This document shows, piece after piece, positions 6,404 to 13,072 of a stretch of DNA of 13,373 nt. The notes under the pieces were generated by a model. That model was not told the DNA's origin, made no database searches, and saw only the letters and a program-made list of their open reading frames with translations. How positions within the stretch are numbered: the stretch's first letter is position 1; every line of letters begins with the position of its first letter. The DNA is from Candidatus Dormiibacterota bacterium (lineage in GTDB: Bacteria; Chloroflexota; Dormibacteria; Aeolococcales; Aeolococcaceae), in assembly GCA_003153215.1 (NCBI GenBank), contig PLXL01000224.1, positions 1 to 13,373 on the forward strand, written 5' to 3'. The position numbers were made by a program, and so were the translations under genes.

Positions 6404-7335
6404 GCGCCCGTAGCCATCCCACCCAGGAGGCGAGCCCGTACGTCAGCGTCGAAGAGGCGGCCGAGTTGCTCGACGTCAGCCTCGGCGTGTTTCGTCGCCA
6501 GGTCCTTGGGGCCGAGGTGCCCCTCCGCAACGTCGGAACGGATCAGGTGGTGGCTCGCACCGACCTGGCCGCCTACCTAGACCGGCTCGCCGAGCGGGCC
6601 CGCCCCGAGCCCCTGCCCGCGCCGGGAGAAGGGGACGTGGAGGACTACGAGCCGGAAGACCCCGGCCGGCCGAGGGTGCGTGATCCCTGGTTAGACCATG
6701 TGAGCGAGGGCGCCGCTGCCGCTGGACAGTTCTATGACCGGCAGAGCCGGATGATCGCGGAGCAGCACCGCCGGGACGTCGCTGAAGGCGCCCGCGAGGC
6801 GGCGACGGAGTCGGCGCGGATCACCGGCCAGGTCGTCGAGGTGGGTCCGGGCCTGGATGAGTTCGTCGGGGGCCTCACCGAAGCTGCCTCGGATCGTGCT
6901 CGCCAGCTCCTCGCGGAGCCCGCCCTGCGGGCCGCGGTGCTGCGGACGTTGGGCCTGGTGGACCCGGTCACGCCGACGCGGCGGGCTGCCCCACGAGATG
7001 TGCTCCCGGACGCGGCGGCGCTGGCACGTGCCAAGGCCGTGGCGGCTCGGGTGGTGGCCGACCCAGCGTCCCGGGCGCAGCAGCTCGGCATCCTCGACGT
7101 GGCACCGAGAGTCGCCAAGGAGTCCGGGGTTCCCCTCGAGGTCGCGGCCCAAGCGGTCGCCGAGGCCGTAGATGCCGGGCTTCATACGGTCGCACGGGAC
7201 GCTCCGGCGGGCGTGGAGGTGGAGGACTGGACTCCCCAGAACGACGGGGCGATCACCGAAGCGGCCATGACGGAGACTGGGGAGCGGCGCGCTCGCGATC
7301 GGCTCATCGAGGCGGCGAGGTCGCACGCCCTGTGA
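6400..7335 (+). CDS. HTH_17-domain protein with two VED[YW]xP motifs
   Basis: The protein has 311 residues. An N-terminal HTH_17 domain (about 12-62, YVSVEEAAELLDVSLGVFRRQVLG) resembles the preceding protein and the operon's first gene. VEDYEP sits at 80-85 and VEDWTP at 274-279, either side of a long Ala/Arg/Glu-rich helical region with no recognised domain. I chose ATG 6400, which overlaps the previous stop (ATGA) and has GGAGG upstream; a longer frame from 6310 overlaps the previous gene out of frame. The function is unknown. The domain order (DNA-binding head, helical body, motif on each side) suggests an adaptor or structural DNA-binding protein. It is coupled to the next gene by GTGA. 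Confidence 0.7.
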   Translation: MSARSHPTQEASPYVSVEEAAELLDVSLGVFRRQVLGAEVPLRNVGTDQVVARTDLAAYLDRLAERARPEPLPAPGEGDVEDYEPEDPGRPRVRDPWLDHVSEGAAAAGQFYDRQSRMIAEQHRRDVAEGAREAATESARITGQVVEVGPGLDEFVGGLTEAASDRARQLLAEPALRAAVLRTLGLVDPVTPTRRAAPRDVLPDAAALARAKAVAARVVADPASRAQQLGILDVAPRVAKESGVPLEVAAQAVAEAVDAGLHTVARDAPAGVEVEDWTPQNDGAITEAAMTETGERRARDRLIEAARSHAL

Positions 7336-8183
7336 CCACCCCCAAGGCGACAGGAACACAAGGCGTCCGAACGGCGGGAAGGGGAAACGTCCGGCGTGGC
7401 CGGTCCAAGGGTTACGCGGGTCAACCCGGTGGCGCTCATGCCCTTGCCTGGGATGACGACCCGGTGATCCTCGGTCGGATCGCGGCTGGCGTGGGGCCCT
7501 GGCTGCGGCGCCGGCCTTGGGAGGAGTGCCTGGCTGTGGTGAACGCTTGGCTTGGCGCCAGCCACCCGGAGGAGCCCCCGATCTCCCGCACCGCGCTCTT
7601 CGAGGACCGGCGCCGAGCGGTGGAGCTGCGCCGACGCGACGCTCCGGCCGACCTGGACGAGTACCTACTCGAGCTGGAGGCGCTTGTGTCTGAGGCGTGG
7701 ACGGCGTTCGACGAGGCGCGGGACACCAGTCTCAATCGCTCGGCCTTCCTCGGCATCGTGCGCCAGGCCGTCTCCGATCGAGCGCGGGTGCTCGGTCTCG
7801 ATAAGGCCGACCAGGCGCAAGCCGGTGGGCCGGTCAACGTCACGATATTCACCCCGTCAGCCGAGGACGTCCGGGTCGCCATGGAGACGTTGGGTGATCG
7901 CCTGACGGCACCGTCGCTGACCGTGATCGACGCCCCCGAGGTCGAGGAGCCACGCGAGGTGCGGCCTGCTCTGCCCGCCCCGAAGCGGAAGCCCCCGGCG
8001 CCCAAGGCTCCGCGGACCGTGATCGAGAACGGGGTAGAGGTGGAGGACTTCGAACCTGACGCGCTGCCGTCAGCCCCGGCGCCGGGCGTCGATGACGGCT
8101 GGGGTCGTGGCTTCGGGACTCTCCTCGGCGGGGGAGGGGGCTCGATGGCATCTCGCTTCGCCGACCTAGGGGGCCACCGATGA
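7332..8183 (+). CDS. DNA-binding protein, loosely like phage small terminase, with VEDFEP
   Basis: The 283-residue protein starts at GTG in a GTGA overlap. The basic N-terminus (RRGRSKGY) is followed by an HTH-like stretch (about 45-95: ILGRIAAGVGPWLRRRPWEECLAVVNAWL, then ISRTALFEDRRRAVEL). Next comes a helical segment (105-160) ending in SDRARVLGLDKADQ. HTH plus helical segment plus a terminal [R]xxLLGLD-like phrase is common in phage small terminase subunits and related DNA-binding proteins, but the match is by eye and weak. Residues 205-230 are Pro/Lys-rich. VEDFEP follows at 237-242, then a Gly-rich tail. Its stop touches an in-frame ATG of the next gene. A packaging role would make the element satellite-like; a regulator is equally possible. 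Confidence 0.6.
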   Translation: MTTPKATGTQGVRTAGRGNVRRGRSKGYAGQPGGAHALAWDDDPVILGRIAAGVGPWLRRRPWEECLAVVNAWLGASHPEEPPISRTALFEDRRRAVELRRRDAPADLDEYLLELEALVSEAWTAFDEARDTSLNRSAFLGIVRQAVSDRARVLGLDKADQAQAGGPVNVTIFTPSAEDVRVAMETLGDRLTAPSLTVIDAPEVEEPREVRPALPAPKRKPPAPKAPRTVIENGVEVEDFEPDALPSAPAPGVDDGWGRGFGTLLGGGGGSMASRFADLGGHR

Positions 8184-8218
8184 TCGCGCAGGTGAGAGCG
8201 GCTCCTCAGCCCTACCCC

Positions 8219-8248
8219 TATACGCAATACGAACGTTTAGCGTATAAT
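8219..8248 (+). promoter_or_regulatory. leaderless promoter with overlapping 28-bp dyad
   Basis: TATACGC (8219-8225) and GCGTATA (8240-8246) are perfect inverted arms of a 28-bp dyad in which 11 of 14 positions match across the centre. A perfect TATAAT (8243-8248) overlaps the right arm and ends 6 nt before ATG 8255, so transcription should begin at or next to the start codon. No -35 consensus is visible. The dyad is placed to block RNA polymerase when bound, perhaps by the recombinase itself or by the XRE protein; it could also be a recombination site. Confidence 0.65.
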
Positions 8249-8254
8249 CAGGGC

Positions 8255-9019
8255 ATGTCGAGAGCACGTCGGACCCCTACCGCTCCCGTCGACCAGGTGA
8301 TCGGCTATGTCCGCGTCTCCACCGTCGAGCAGGGCGACAGCGGCGCCGGGCTTGAGGCCCAGCGTCGGGCCATCGCCGCTTACTGTGAGTCCCGCGGCTG
8401 GACCCTCGTCCGCGTCGAGCAGGATGTCACCTCGGGCGCGAGCACGAACGGCCGTCATGGGCTCGCTGACGCCCTGGCCGCAATCCGCCACGGCGAGGCC
8501 GGAACCTTGGTGGTCGCTAAGCTCGACCGTCTGAGCCGCAGCGTCGGCGACTTCGCCCGCCTCCTGGACGACGCCCGCCACCAGGGGTGGAACCTGGCGG
8601 TGCTCGACCTCGGGGTCGACCTCTCGACGCCGATGGGGGAGGCGATGGCTGGCATGGCTTCCGTGTTCGCCCAATTCGAGCGCCGGGTCATCGGTGAGCG
8701 GACCCGCGCCGCTCTGGCGGTGAAGCGCTCACAGGGTGTCCGGCTCGGCCGGCCCCGCCTCATCGAGGACCCGCTACGGCGCCGCATCCACCGGCTCCGT
8801 GCCGAGGGCCGCACCATGCAGGCGATCGCCGACAAGCTGAACGCTGAGGGGGTCCCCACGGTGCGGGGCGGGCGCTGGCAGCCCTCGACGATCGACCGAG
8901 TCCTGAAAGCAGACGTGGCACAGGCCGCCCAGCCAACGGCCACAGTGGACCACTTAGCGTCTCCGGCGGCTGCCCCGCTCGGCCCGTTTCGGGACCAAGT
9001 CCAAGGTCGTTTGCGCTGA
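8255..9019 (+). CDS. serine recombinase (resolvase/invertase family)
   Basis: This is a small serine recombinase that cuts and rejoins DNA at short paired sites through a phosphoserine intermediate. From ATG 8255 it has 254 residues. The catalytic domain begins at IGYVRVST, with nucleophile S22. The catalytic arginine region is KLDRLSRS (89-96), and ERTRAAL marks the long E helix. An HTH tail follows (about 180-230: GRPRLIEDPLRRRIHRL, then TMQAIADKLNAEGVPT). The perfect TATAAT 6 nt upstream favours this leaderless start. An in-frame ATG at 8180 overlaps the previous stop and would add 25 residues encoded by the promoter dyad, so two forms are possible. Its 3' end overlaps the convergent RM gene by 66 bp. 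It may resolve dimers of the replicating element or invert a segment; no target is certain. Confidence 0.88.
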   Translation: MSRARRTPTAPVDQVIGYVRVSTVEQGDSGAGLEAQRRAIAAYCESRGWTLVRVEQDVTSGASTNGRHGLADALAAIRHGEAGTLVVAKLDRLSRSVGDFARLLDDARHQGWNLAVLDLGVDLSTPMGEAMAGMASVFAQFERRVIGERTRAALAVKRSQGVRLGRPRLIEDPLRRRIHRLRAEGRTMQAIADKLNAEGVPTVRGGRWQPSTIDRVLKADVAQAAQPTATVDHLASPAAAPLGPFRDQVQGRLR

Positions 9020-11728
9020 GGTCATTTCCACGTAACGATCGAAGAGCACCCGCAACCTATCGGCCTCTCCCAGTGCCCCGCGCCGGCCGAAGCAGGCATC
9101 CACAGCCCGGTCCAGGTGGCTGTGAGCACGTACAAGATCGGCAGGGGTCGCGAGCGGGTCGTAGAGGTTACTGAGGGACGAGTCCGGGTGAGTTTGGCGG
9201 GCGTCGAGGACCCTCTGGGCTGCCTCCGTGACGCGGGCGCGCTGCGTGTCGCTCGGATCAGGGAACGGGAAAGTGTTGTAGACAGACTCGACGGAGATGC
9301 GAAGGCGACTTTCGAGCTTCCCACCTACCGCTCGCAACCAGGTCGTGAACATGGCGGACTGGAGCACTCCGAAGAGAAACAGGTCTGCTCCGGGGACGAC
9401 GAGCGTGGAGTCGCTGGCGACCACGCTAGGGCCGAAGTAGCGCATCGGCACAAGCGCGCGGAGTTCGCCGGCGTGTCGCGGAATGCAGAGGTAGTCGGTT
9501 GCAGGCTGACGTATCTCGCCGAACAGCTGGGGTGTTCGAGCCAACTGCTTCGTAGCCTCGCGGTCGCTCTTTGTCCGGTAGTCGCGGACCGCTTTCACGC
9601 GCGCTGCCAGTTCGGGCGACGAGCGGATCTCAGCCGCAGTGGCGTCGACCAGCCACAGGCACCAGCGACGCTCGCCGTGGAGAAGCTGTCTCGCCGATGC
9701 CATCTCCCGAACGAATCTGGCCGCGACGGGGTCGACCTCACGTAGGCGCGCCATCGCGTCGTCGTCGAGGATCAGATTTCCGCCGTCGTTGGGCATCGAT
9801 CCAAACGAGGCATGCGGCACAGCGGCGAGAGGTTCACGCCGCTTCTCGACGTACACAGTGGGCGCGTCGACGAGGTAGGGGTTGATCTGTGTTGCCTCCA
9901 GCTGGTGGGGCTCCGAGCGGGGCGTCGCATAGTCGAAGAGCCATCGCTTCCCTGGCCAGCCGCCCGACCGGAAGCCCACGATGACGCAGTGGACATGGGC
10001 CATCCCCGCGGCCTCGCTGGTCCACACGAAGGTGCGGTGGGCGAACCCGATCTCGAAGCCGTCGTTGAGCAGCCGGGGCCACAGGATCGGCACCTGCTCG
10101 CCCTGGGTGATTGAGTTCGTGGAGACGAACGCCGCCTTTGCATCGGTCCCCTTGAGATACGACCTGGCCTTTTCGTACCAGGCAGCGACGTAGTCGAGCG
10201 TGGCCGTCCCTTTCGCTTGGCCGAACACCACTGCCATGTCGTCTTGCTGGGAAGCACTCCGTGCCTTCTTCCCGACAAACGGAGGGTTTCCATACAGGAA
10301 GGAGCACCGCTGCGGCTCAAGTACCGTCGCCCAGTCCATCCTCAGAGCGTTTCCGATGTGGATGTGCGCGACGGCGGCGATTGGGAGATCCACGACGTTC
10401 AGCCCAAACGACCGGCTGAGTTCCTCATTCTCCAGGTGCTCAATCAGGTACATGGCCGTCTCAGCGATCCGTGCGGGAAACTCCTCGATCTCGATGCCGT
10501 GGAATTGATCGATCTGAACTTTCCGCTGACCTTCCAAAGAGAGCCCCAGTTGCACGGGTCCGGGATTGAGCCTGGCAAGGACCTCACGCTCTAACCGACG
10601 CAGCTCTCGGTAGGCAATGACGAGGAAGTTGCCGCAGCCGCAGGCCGGGTCAAAGAAGGTAAGTCGTCCAAGCTTCTCGTGGAAGGTGCGTAGCCGCGCG
10701 CGGGAGGAGCCGCACGCTGCTAGCTCCGACTCCAAGTCGTCGAGGAGGAGCGGGCGGATAACGCGGAGGATGTTTGTCTCAGAGGTGTAATGGGCGCCGA
10801 TCGCCCGTCGGGCAGCCGGTTCCATGACCGACTGGAACATGGACCCGAAAATCGCCGGGCTGATCTTGGACCAATCGAAGTGGCAAGCCTCGATCAGCCG
10901 CTCCCGCATTCGCCGTGTGGTGTCGGGCGGCTCATGGCGCTCCTCGAAGAGGCCGCCGTTGACGTAGGGGAAGGCGGCCAGGTCCTGGTCGAGGGCCGTG
11001 GTCCGTCGATCATCTGGGGTGTCGAGCACGGCGAAGAGCCTCCCAAGCCACATCCCCAGATCCGAGCCATCGTCCGCTGTTCGGTTGATGAGAAGGTCAC
11101 TGAACTGACTACGCGCCCAGAGCCCCGTGCTGTCACCGAAGAGCAGGAATAGCAGCCGGACTATGAACACGCGAAGGGGGTGGCCCGCATACCCGGTGGC
11201 CGCGATCTCATCGTAAACATCACCAAGAATCTCCGCGGCCTTGACGTTTACCGCTCCCTCGACCTCAAACCGGCGTGTCGTGTATCCAGCCAAGAAGAGG
11301 AACCGATCGATTTCGTCAGCCAGCCGAGCTAGGGGGAACACGAAGAGCGGGCGGTCTTCCGCCTCCAGGTCCATCACGCCCATCCGCGCGAAGTCCGAGA
11401 CCAAGATCAGCCGGGGAACGTCGCGGTCGGGAAGCGAGTCGAGGTAGTCGAGTGCCTGATCGGCTGCGGCCTCCAGATCCTCGCCCGCCGACTTGTGCTC
11501 TGCGAGGATCATGCCCGGCCAGATCAGGTCGATAAAGCCGCCCCCCATGGTCGAGGATCGCCGAGCATGCCTCTCGAAAGCCGCATGGACGCGCCGCCGC
11601 TGAATGCCGAAGACGGCCAAGAACTCAGTCCAGAACGTCTGGGCCTCGCCTCTCTCACTGGTCTCACCATGCCACTCCTGGGCGAACGCCCGGGCAGACG
11701 CGATGATGTCGTTCCGGCTTGGTCTCAT
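8954..11728 (-). CDS. MmeI-like type IIL restriction-modification enzyme
   Basis: A single 924-residue chain carries endonuclease, adenine methyltransferase and target recognition, as in MmeI (about 919 residues). The N-terminal nuclease shows D67-x9-E77-H-K79, the same spacing as MmeI's D-x9-ExK site, within GFIDLIWPGMILAEHKSAG. The methyltransferase has GAHYTSE (311-317), the SAM motif DPACGCGN (360-367) and the catalytic NPPF (481-484), so it should make N6-methyladenine. The target recognition domain lies about 620-810, ending before SVYNTFPFP. These enzymes methylate one strand and cut about 20 bp from the site, and need no partner protein. The frame is intact with all key residues, so the enzyme is probably active. 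TATGCT lies 9 nt before the ATG. It is defence and maintenance cargo of the element; the recognition sequence cannot be read by eye. Confidence 0.9.
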   Translation of the reverse strand: MRPSRNDIIASARAFAQEWHGETSERGEAQTFWTEFLAVFGIQRRRVHAAFERHARRSSTMGGGFIDLIWPGMILAEHKSAGEDLEAAADQALDYLDSLPDRDVPRLILVSDFARMGVMDLEAEDRPLFVFPLARLADEIDRFLFLAGYTTRRFEVEGAVNVKAAEILGDVYDEIAATGYAGHPLRVFIVRLLFLLFGDSTGLWARSQFSDLLINRTADDGSDLGMWLGRLFAVLDTPDDRRTTALDQDLAAFPYVNGGLFEERHEPPDTTRRMRERLIEACHFDWSKISPAIFGSMFQSVMEPAARRAIGAHYTSETNILRVIRPLLLDDLESELAACGSSRARLRTFHEKLGRLTFFDPACGCGNFLVIAYRELRRLEREVLARLNPGPVQLGLSLEGQRKVQIDQFHGIEIEEFPARIAETAMYLIEHLENEELSRSFGLNVVDLPIAAVAHIHIGNALRMDWATVLEPQRCSFLYGNPPFVGKKARSASQQDDMAVVFGQAKGTATLDYVAAWYEKARSYLKGTDAKAAFVSTNSITQGEQVPILWPRLLNDGFEIGFAHRTFVWTSEAAGMAHVHCVIVGFRSGGWPGKRWLFDYATPRSEPHQLEATQINPYLVDAPTVYVEKRREPLAAVPHASFGSMPNDGGNLILDDDAMARLREVDPVAARFVREMASARQLLHGERRWCLWLVDATAAEIRSSPELAARVKAVRDYRTKSDREATKQLARTPQLFGEIRQPATDYLCIPRHAGELRALVPMRYFGPSVVASDSTLVVPGADLFLFGVLQSAMFTTWLRAVGGKLESRLRISVESVYNTFPFPDPSDTQRARVTEAAQRVLDARQTHPDSSLSNLYDPLATPADLVRAHSHLDRAVDACFGRRGALGEADRLRVLFDRYVEMTSAQTTLDLVPKRAERGSRRRR

Positions 11729-11737
11729 TCGAGCGAG

Positions 11738-11743
11738 AGCATA
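11738..11743 (-). promoter_or_regulatory. probable -10 of the RM gene
   Basis: TATGCT on the minus strand ends 9 nt before the RM start codon. That leaves almost no leader, in line with the other leaderless-type starts of the element. No -35 consensus is seen. The gap between integrase and RM (11729-11902) otherwise holds a 13-codon frame behind AAGGAGG and a short palindrome GAATTC core, neither of which I can assign. Confidence 0.4.
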
Positions 11744-11902
11744 GACGACGAGGTGCCCGGAATTCAGGGCAACGCGTCGCGGCCCATCGGCGGCTATAGA
11801 AAGAAAGTCGGACTACCGGGCTTCTCTCTATGGCTGCTCGGGCAGGCGATGGGCGCCGGCTGACTGCATCGTCCTCCTTCACCTAGCCCCTCCTGGCTGC
11901 CG

Positions 11903-12850
11903 CTAGTCCGTGCCGAGAAGCACCCGCATGGCGGCCTGGTAGTCGTCGCTCGAGTCGAGGTGAGCGTAGACGCCCTGGATCATGCTCAGGTCCGCGTGCC
12001 CCAGCACTCGCTGGAGGCTGATGATGTTGCCGCCCCGCCGGAGCCACTCGGTGGCGAATGAGTGGCGGAGGATGTGCGGGTAGACGCGCTTCTCGATCCC
12101 GGCTTCCACCGCGAGTATGCGGATGGCCTGCTCGACGCCGCTCTGGGTGACCGGGGCGTGGCGGCCGTCGGCGCCCTTGCGCAGAGAGACGAAGACGCGC
12201 TCATGGGGGTCGGCGCGCCGACCTGCCAGGTATCGGCGCAGTCGGCGGTAGAGCGCCGGGGCGACGGGCACCAGACGGTCCCGGCTGCCCTTGCCGTGGA
12301 CCTTCAGCGCGTACTCACCGCGCTTGGGCTCCCAGATGTCCTCGGCTCGGAGCCCCAGCAGTTCACCCAGCCGGAGACCGCAGTCGGCCAGGAGCCGCAG
12401 GATCAGCTTGTCCCGCTCGGTCCGGGCGGCATTCTCCATGTGCTGGATCTCCTCGCGGGAGAGGACGTCGATTATCCGCCGCTCCGGCTTGGGGAGCTTC
12501 GGGCTGGCTCCCACTGCGGCGGCGCCGCCGTCAGCCTTCGCAGTCCAGCCCAGGAAGACGCGAACCGATCGGACGTAGGAGCGCACCGACGCCCGACTGA
12601 GCTGGCCACGCTTGCCTCCGTCCTCCAGTAGCTTCGAGGTGAAGCGGCCGACGAGCTGACTGGTGAGCTGGGTGGGCTCGCTGATCCCCTCCCTGGCGCA
12701 CCAGGGGAGGAACTCGGAGCGGACGGGGTACTCGTACGCTTCCACGGTGCGCACCGCCAAGCCCCGGGCCCGGCAGTCGGCCAGGAAGTCGGCGGCCAGT
12801 GTGCCGAGAGCAGAGGGGACCGGCGGCGTGACCACGGACAGCTTGGTCAT
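11903..12850 (-). CDS. int: tyrosine integrase of the element
   Basis: The 315-residue site-specific recombinase would insert and excise the element at tRNA-Gln by strand exchange through a phosphotyrosine. The N-terminal SAM-like core-binding domain covers about 13-105 (LAADFLADCRARGLAVRTVEAYEYPV). The catalytic residues are all present: R160 (GLRLGELLGLR), K187 (HGKGSRDR), H259-x-x-R262 (HILRH), H285 (GHADLSM) and Y295 (QGVYAHL). The protein is a compact XerD-like type without the extra arm-binding domain of large phage integrases. The ATG is preceded by GAGAGGT at 8 to 9 nt. The gene points away from the adjacent right attachment site, 134 bp behind its start, a normal arrangement for an integrase next to its own att site. 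It is intact. Confidence 0.92.
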   Translation of the reverse strand: MTKLSVVTPPVPSALGTLAADFLADCRARGLAVRTVEAYEYPVRSEFLPWCAREGISEPTQLTSQLVGRFTSKLLEDGGKRGQLSRASVRSYVRSVRVFLGWTAKADGGAAAVGASPKLPKPERRIIDVLSREEIQHMENAARTERDKLILRLLADCGLRLGELLGLRAEDIWEPKRGEYALKVHGKGSRDRLVPVAPALYRRLRRYLAGRRADPHERVFVSLRKGADGRHAPVTQSGVEQAIRILAVEAGIEKRVYPHILRHSFATEWLRRGGNIISLQRVLGHADLSMIQGVYAHLDSSDDYQAAMRVLLGTD

Positions 12851-12915
12851 GGGCGGGTACCTCTCTCAGCGACGTCCTGGTGTATGTCGATGCTCTGCAC
12901 CGGCTGACGCCCCAG

Positions 12916-12921
12916 ATTATA
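12916..12921 (-). promoter_or_regulatory. integrase promoter -10 (TATAAT)
   Basis: A perfect TATAAT on the minus strand lies 65 bp before the integrase ATG, giving a leader of about 60 nt with a clear ribosome binding site (GAGAGGT). The upstream side has no consensus -35. A copy of AGCGACT lies at 12933-12939, next to where RNA polymerase would bind, so integrase could repress itself if that is an arm site. Confidence 0.5.
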
Positions 12922-12984
12922 GGCGCGGTTGCAGCGACTTACAGGGGCGGTTCACCCAGGCTCAATCGCTGGTACTGAACTGGC

Positions 12985-13034
12985 TGGCTGGGGAGGTAGG
13001 ATTCGAACCTACGATTTGCTGATCCAGAGTCAGC
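12985..13034. repeat. attR: 50-bp direct repeat inside tRNA-Gln
   Basis: Identical to 1343-1392. This copy forms the 3' part of the intact tRNA gene, so the element brought its own tRNA end to keep the gene working. The repeat ends exactly at the 5' side of the anticodon stem (13018-13034 is the anticodon stem-loop). Confidence 0.92.
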
Positions 13035-13059
13035 TGCCTTACCACTTGGCCACTCCCCA
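12985..13059 (-). tRNA. tRNA-Gln (CTG)
   Basis: The 75-nt gene reads on the minus strand. The acceptor arms TGGGGAG and CTCCCCA pair over 7 bp with discriminator G, and the CCA end is encoded. The anticodon stem GCTGA/TCAGC encloses the loop CTCTGGA, whose anticodon CTG reads the glutamine codon CAG. The T arm GTAGG-TTCGAAT-CCTAC is perfect and the D arm is standard. Integration restored the whole gene, so it should remain functional. Confidence 0.95.
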
Positions 13060-13072
13060 GTGGCGCAGGCGA

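Larger units (their letters stand above)
1393..13034. mobile_element. 11.6-kb integrative element in tRNA-Gln
   Basis: The element is bounded by 50-bp direct repeats derived from a tRNA gene. A tyrosine integrase lies immediately inside the right end and an AlpA-like protein in the interior. It carries two divergent regulators, a RepA-like ATPase beside clustered repeats, a serine recombinase, a type IIL restriction-modification enzyme and a DUF3800 protein. Identity starts exactly at the 5' side of the anticodon stem, so strand exchange is probably at the anticodon loop, a common site for tRNA-directed integrases. No relaxase, type IV secretion gene, capsid, portal or large terminase is visible. 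It is therefore best called an integrative island that could replicate after excision and depends on something else for transfer. It could be a satellite-like or mobilisable element; the boundaries are sure, the class is not. Confidence 0.88.

Noticed and set aside
9116..9745. 209-codon plus-strand frame inside the RM gene
   Set aside because: It is antisense to conserved type IIL RM sequence and is a shadow frame.
11664..11882. 72-codon minus-strand frame from GTG behind GGAGG, between integrase and RM
   Set aside because: It overlaps the RM start in another frame, is Arg-rich and has no recognised domain. A 13-codon frame at 11828-11869 is equally unsupported.
1599..12933. GTTGCA copies near both element ends as part of the iteron system
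   Set aside because: The 6-mer also occurs inside coding regions at about the chance rate; only the dense cluster at 5994-6110 stands out.
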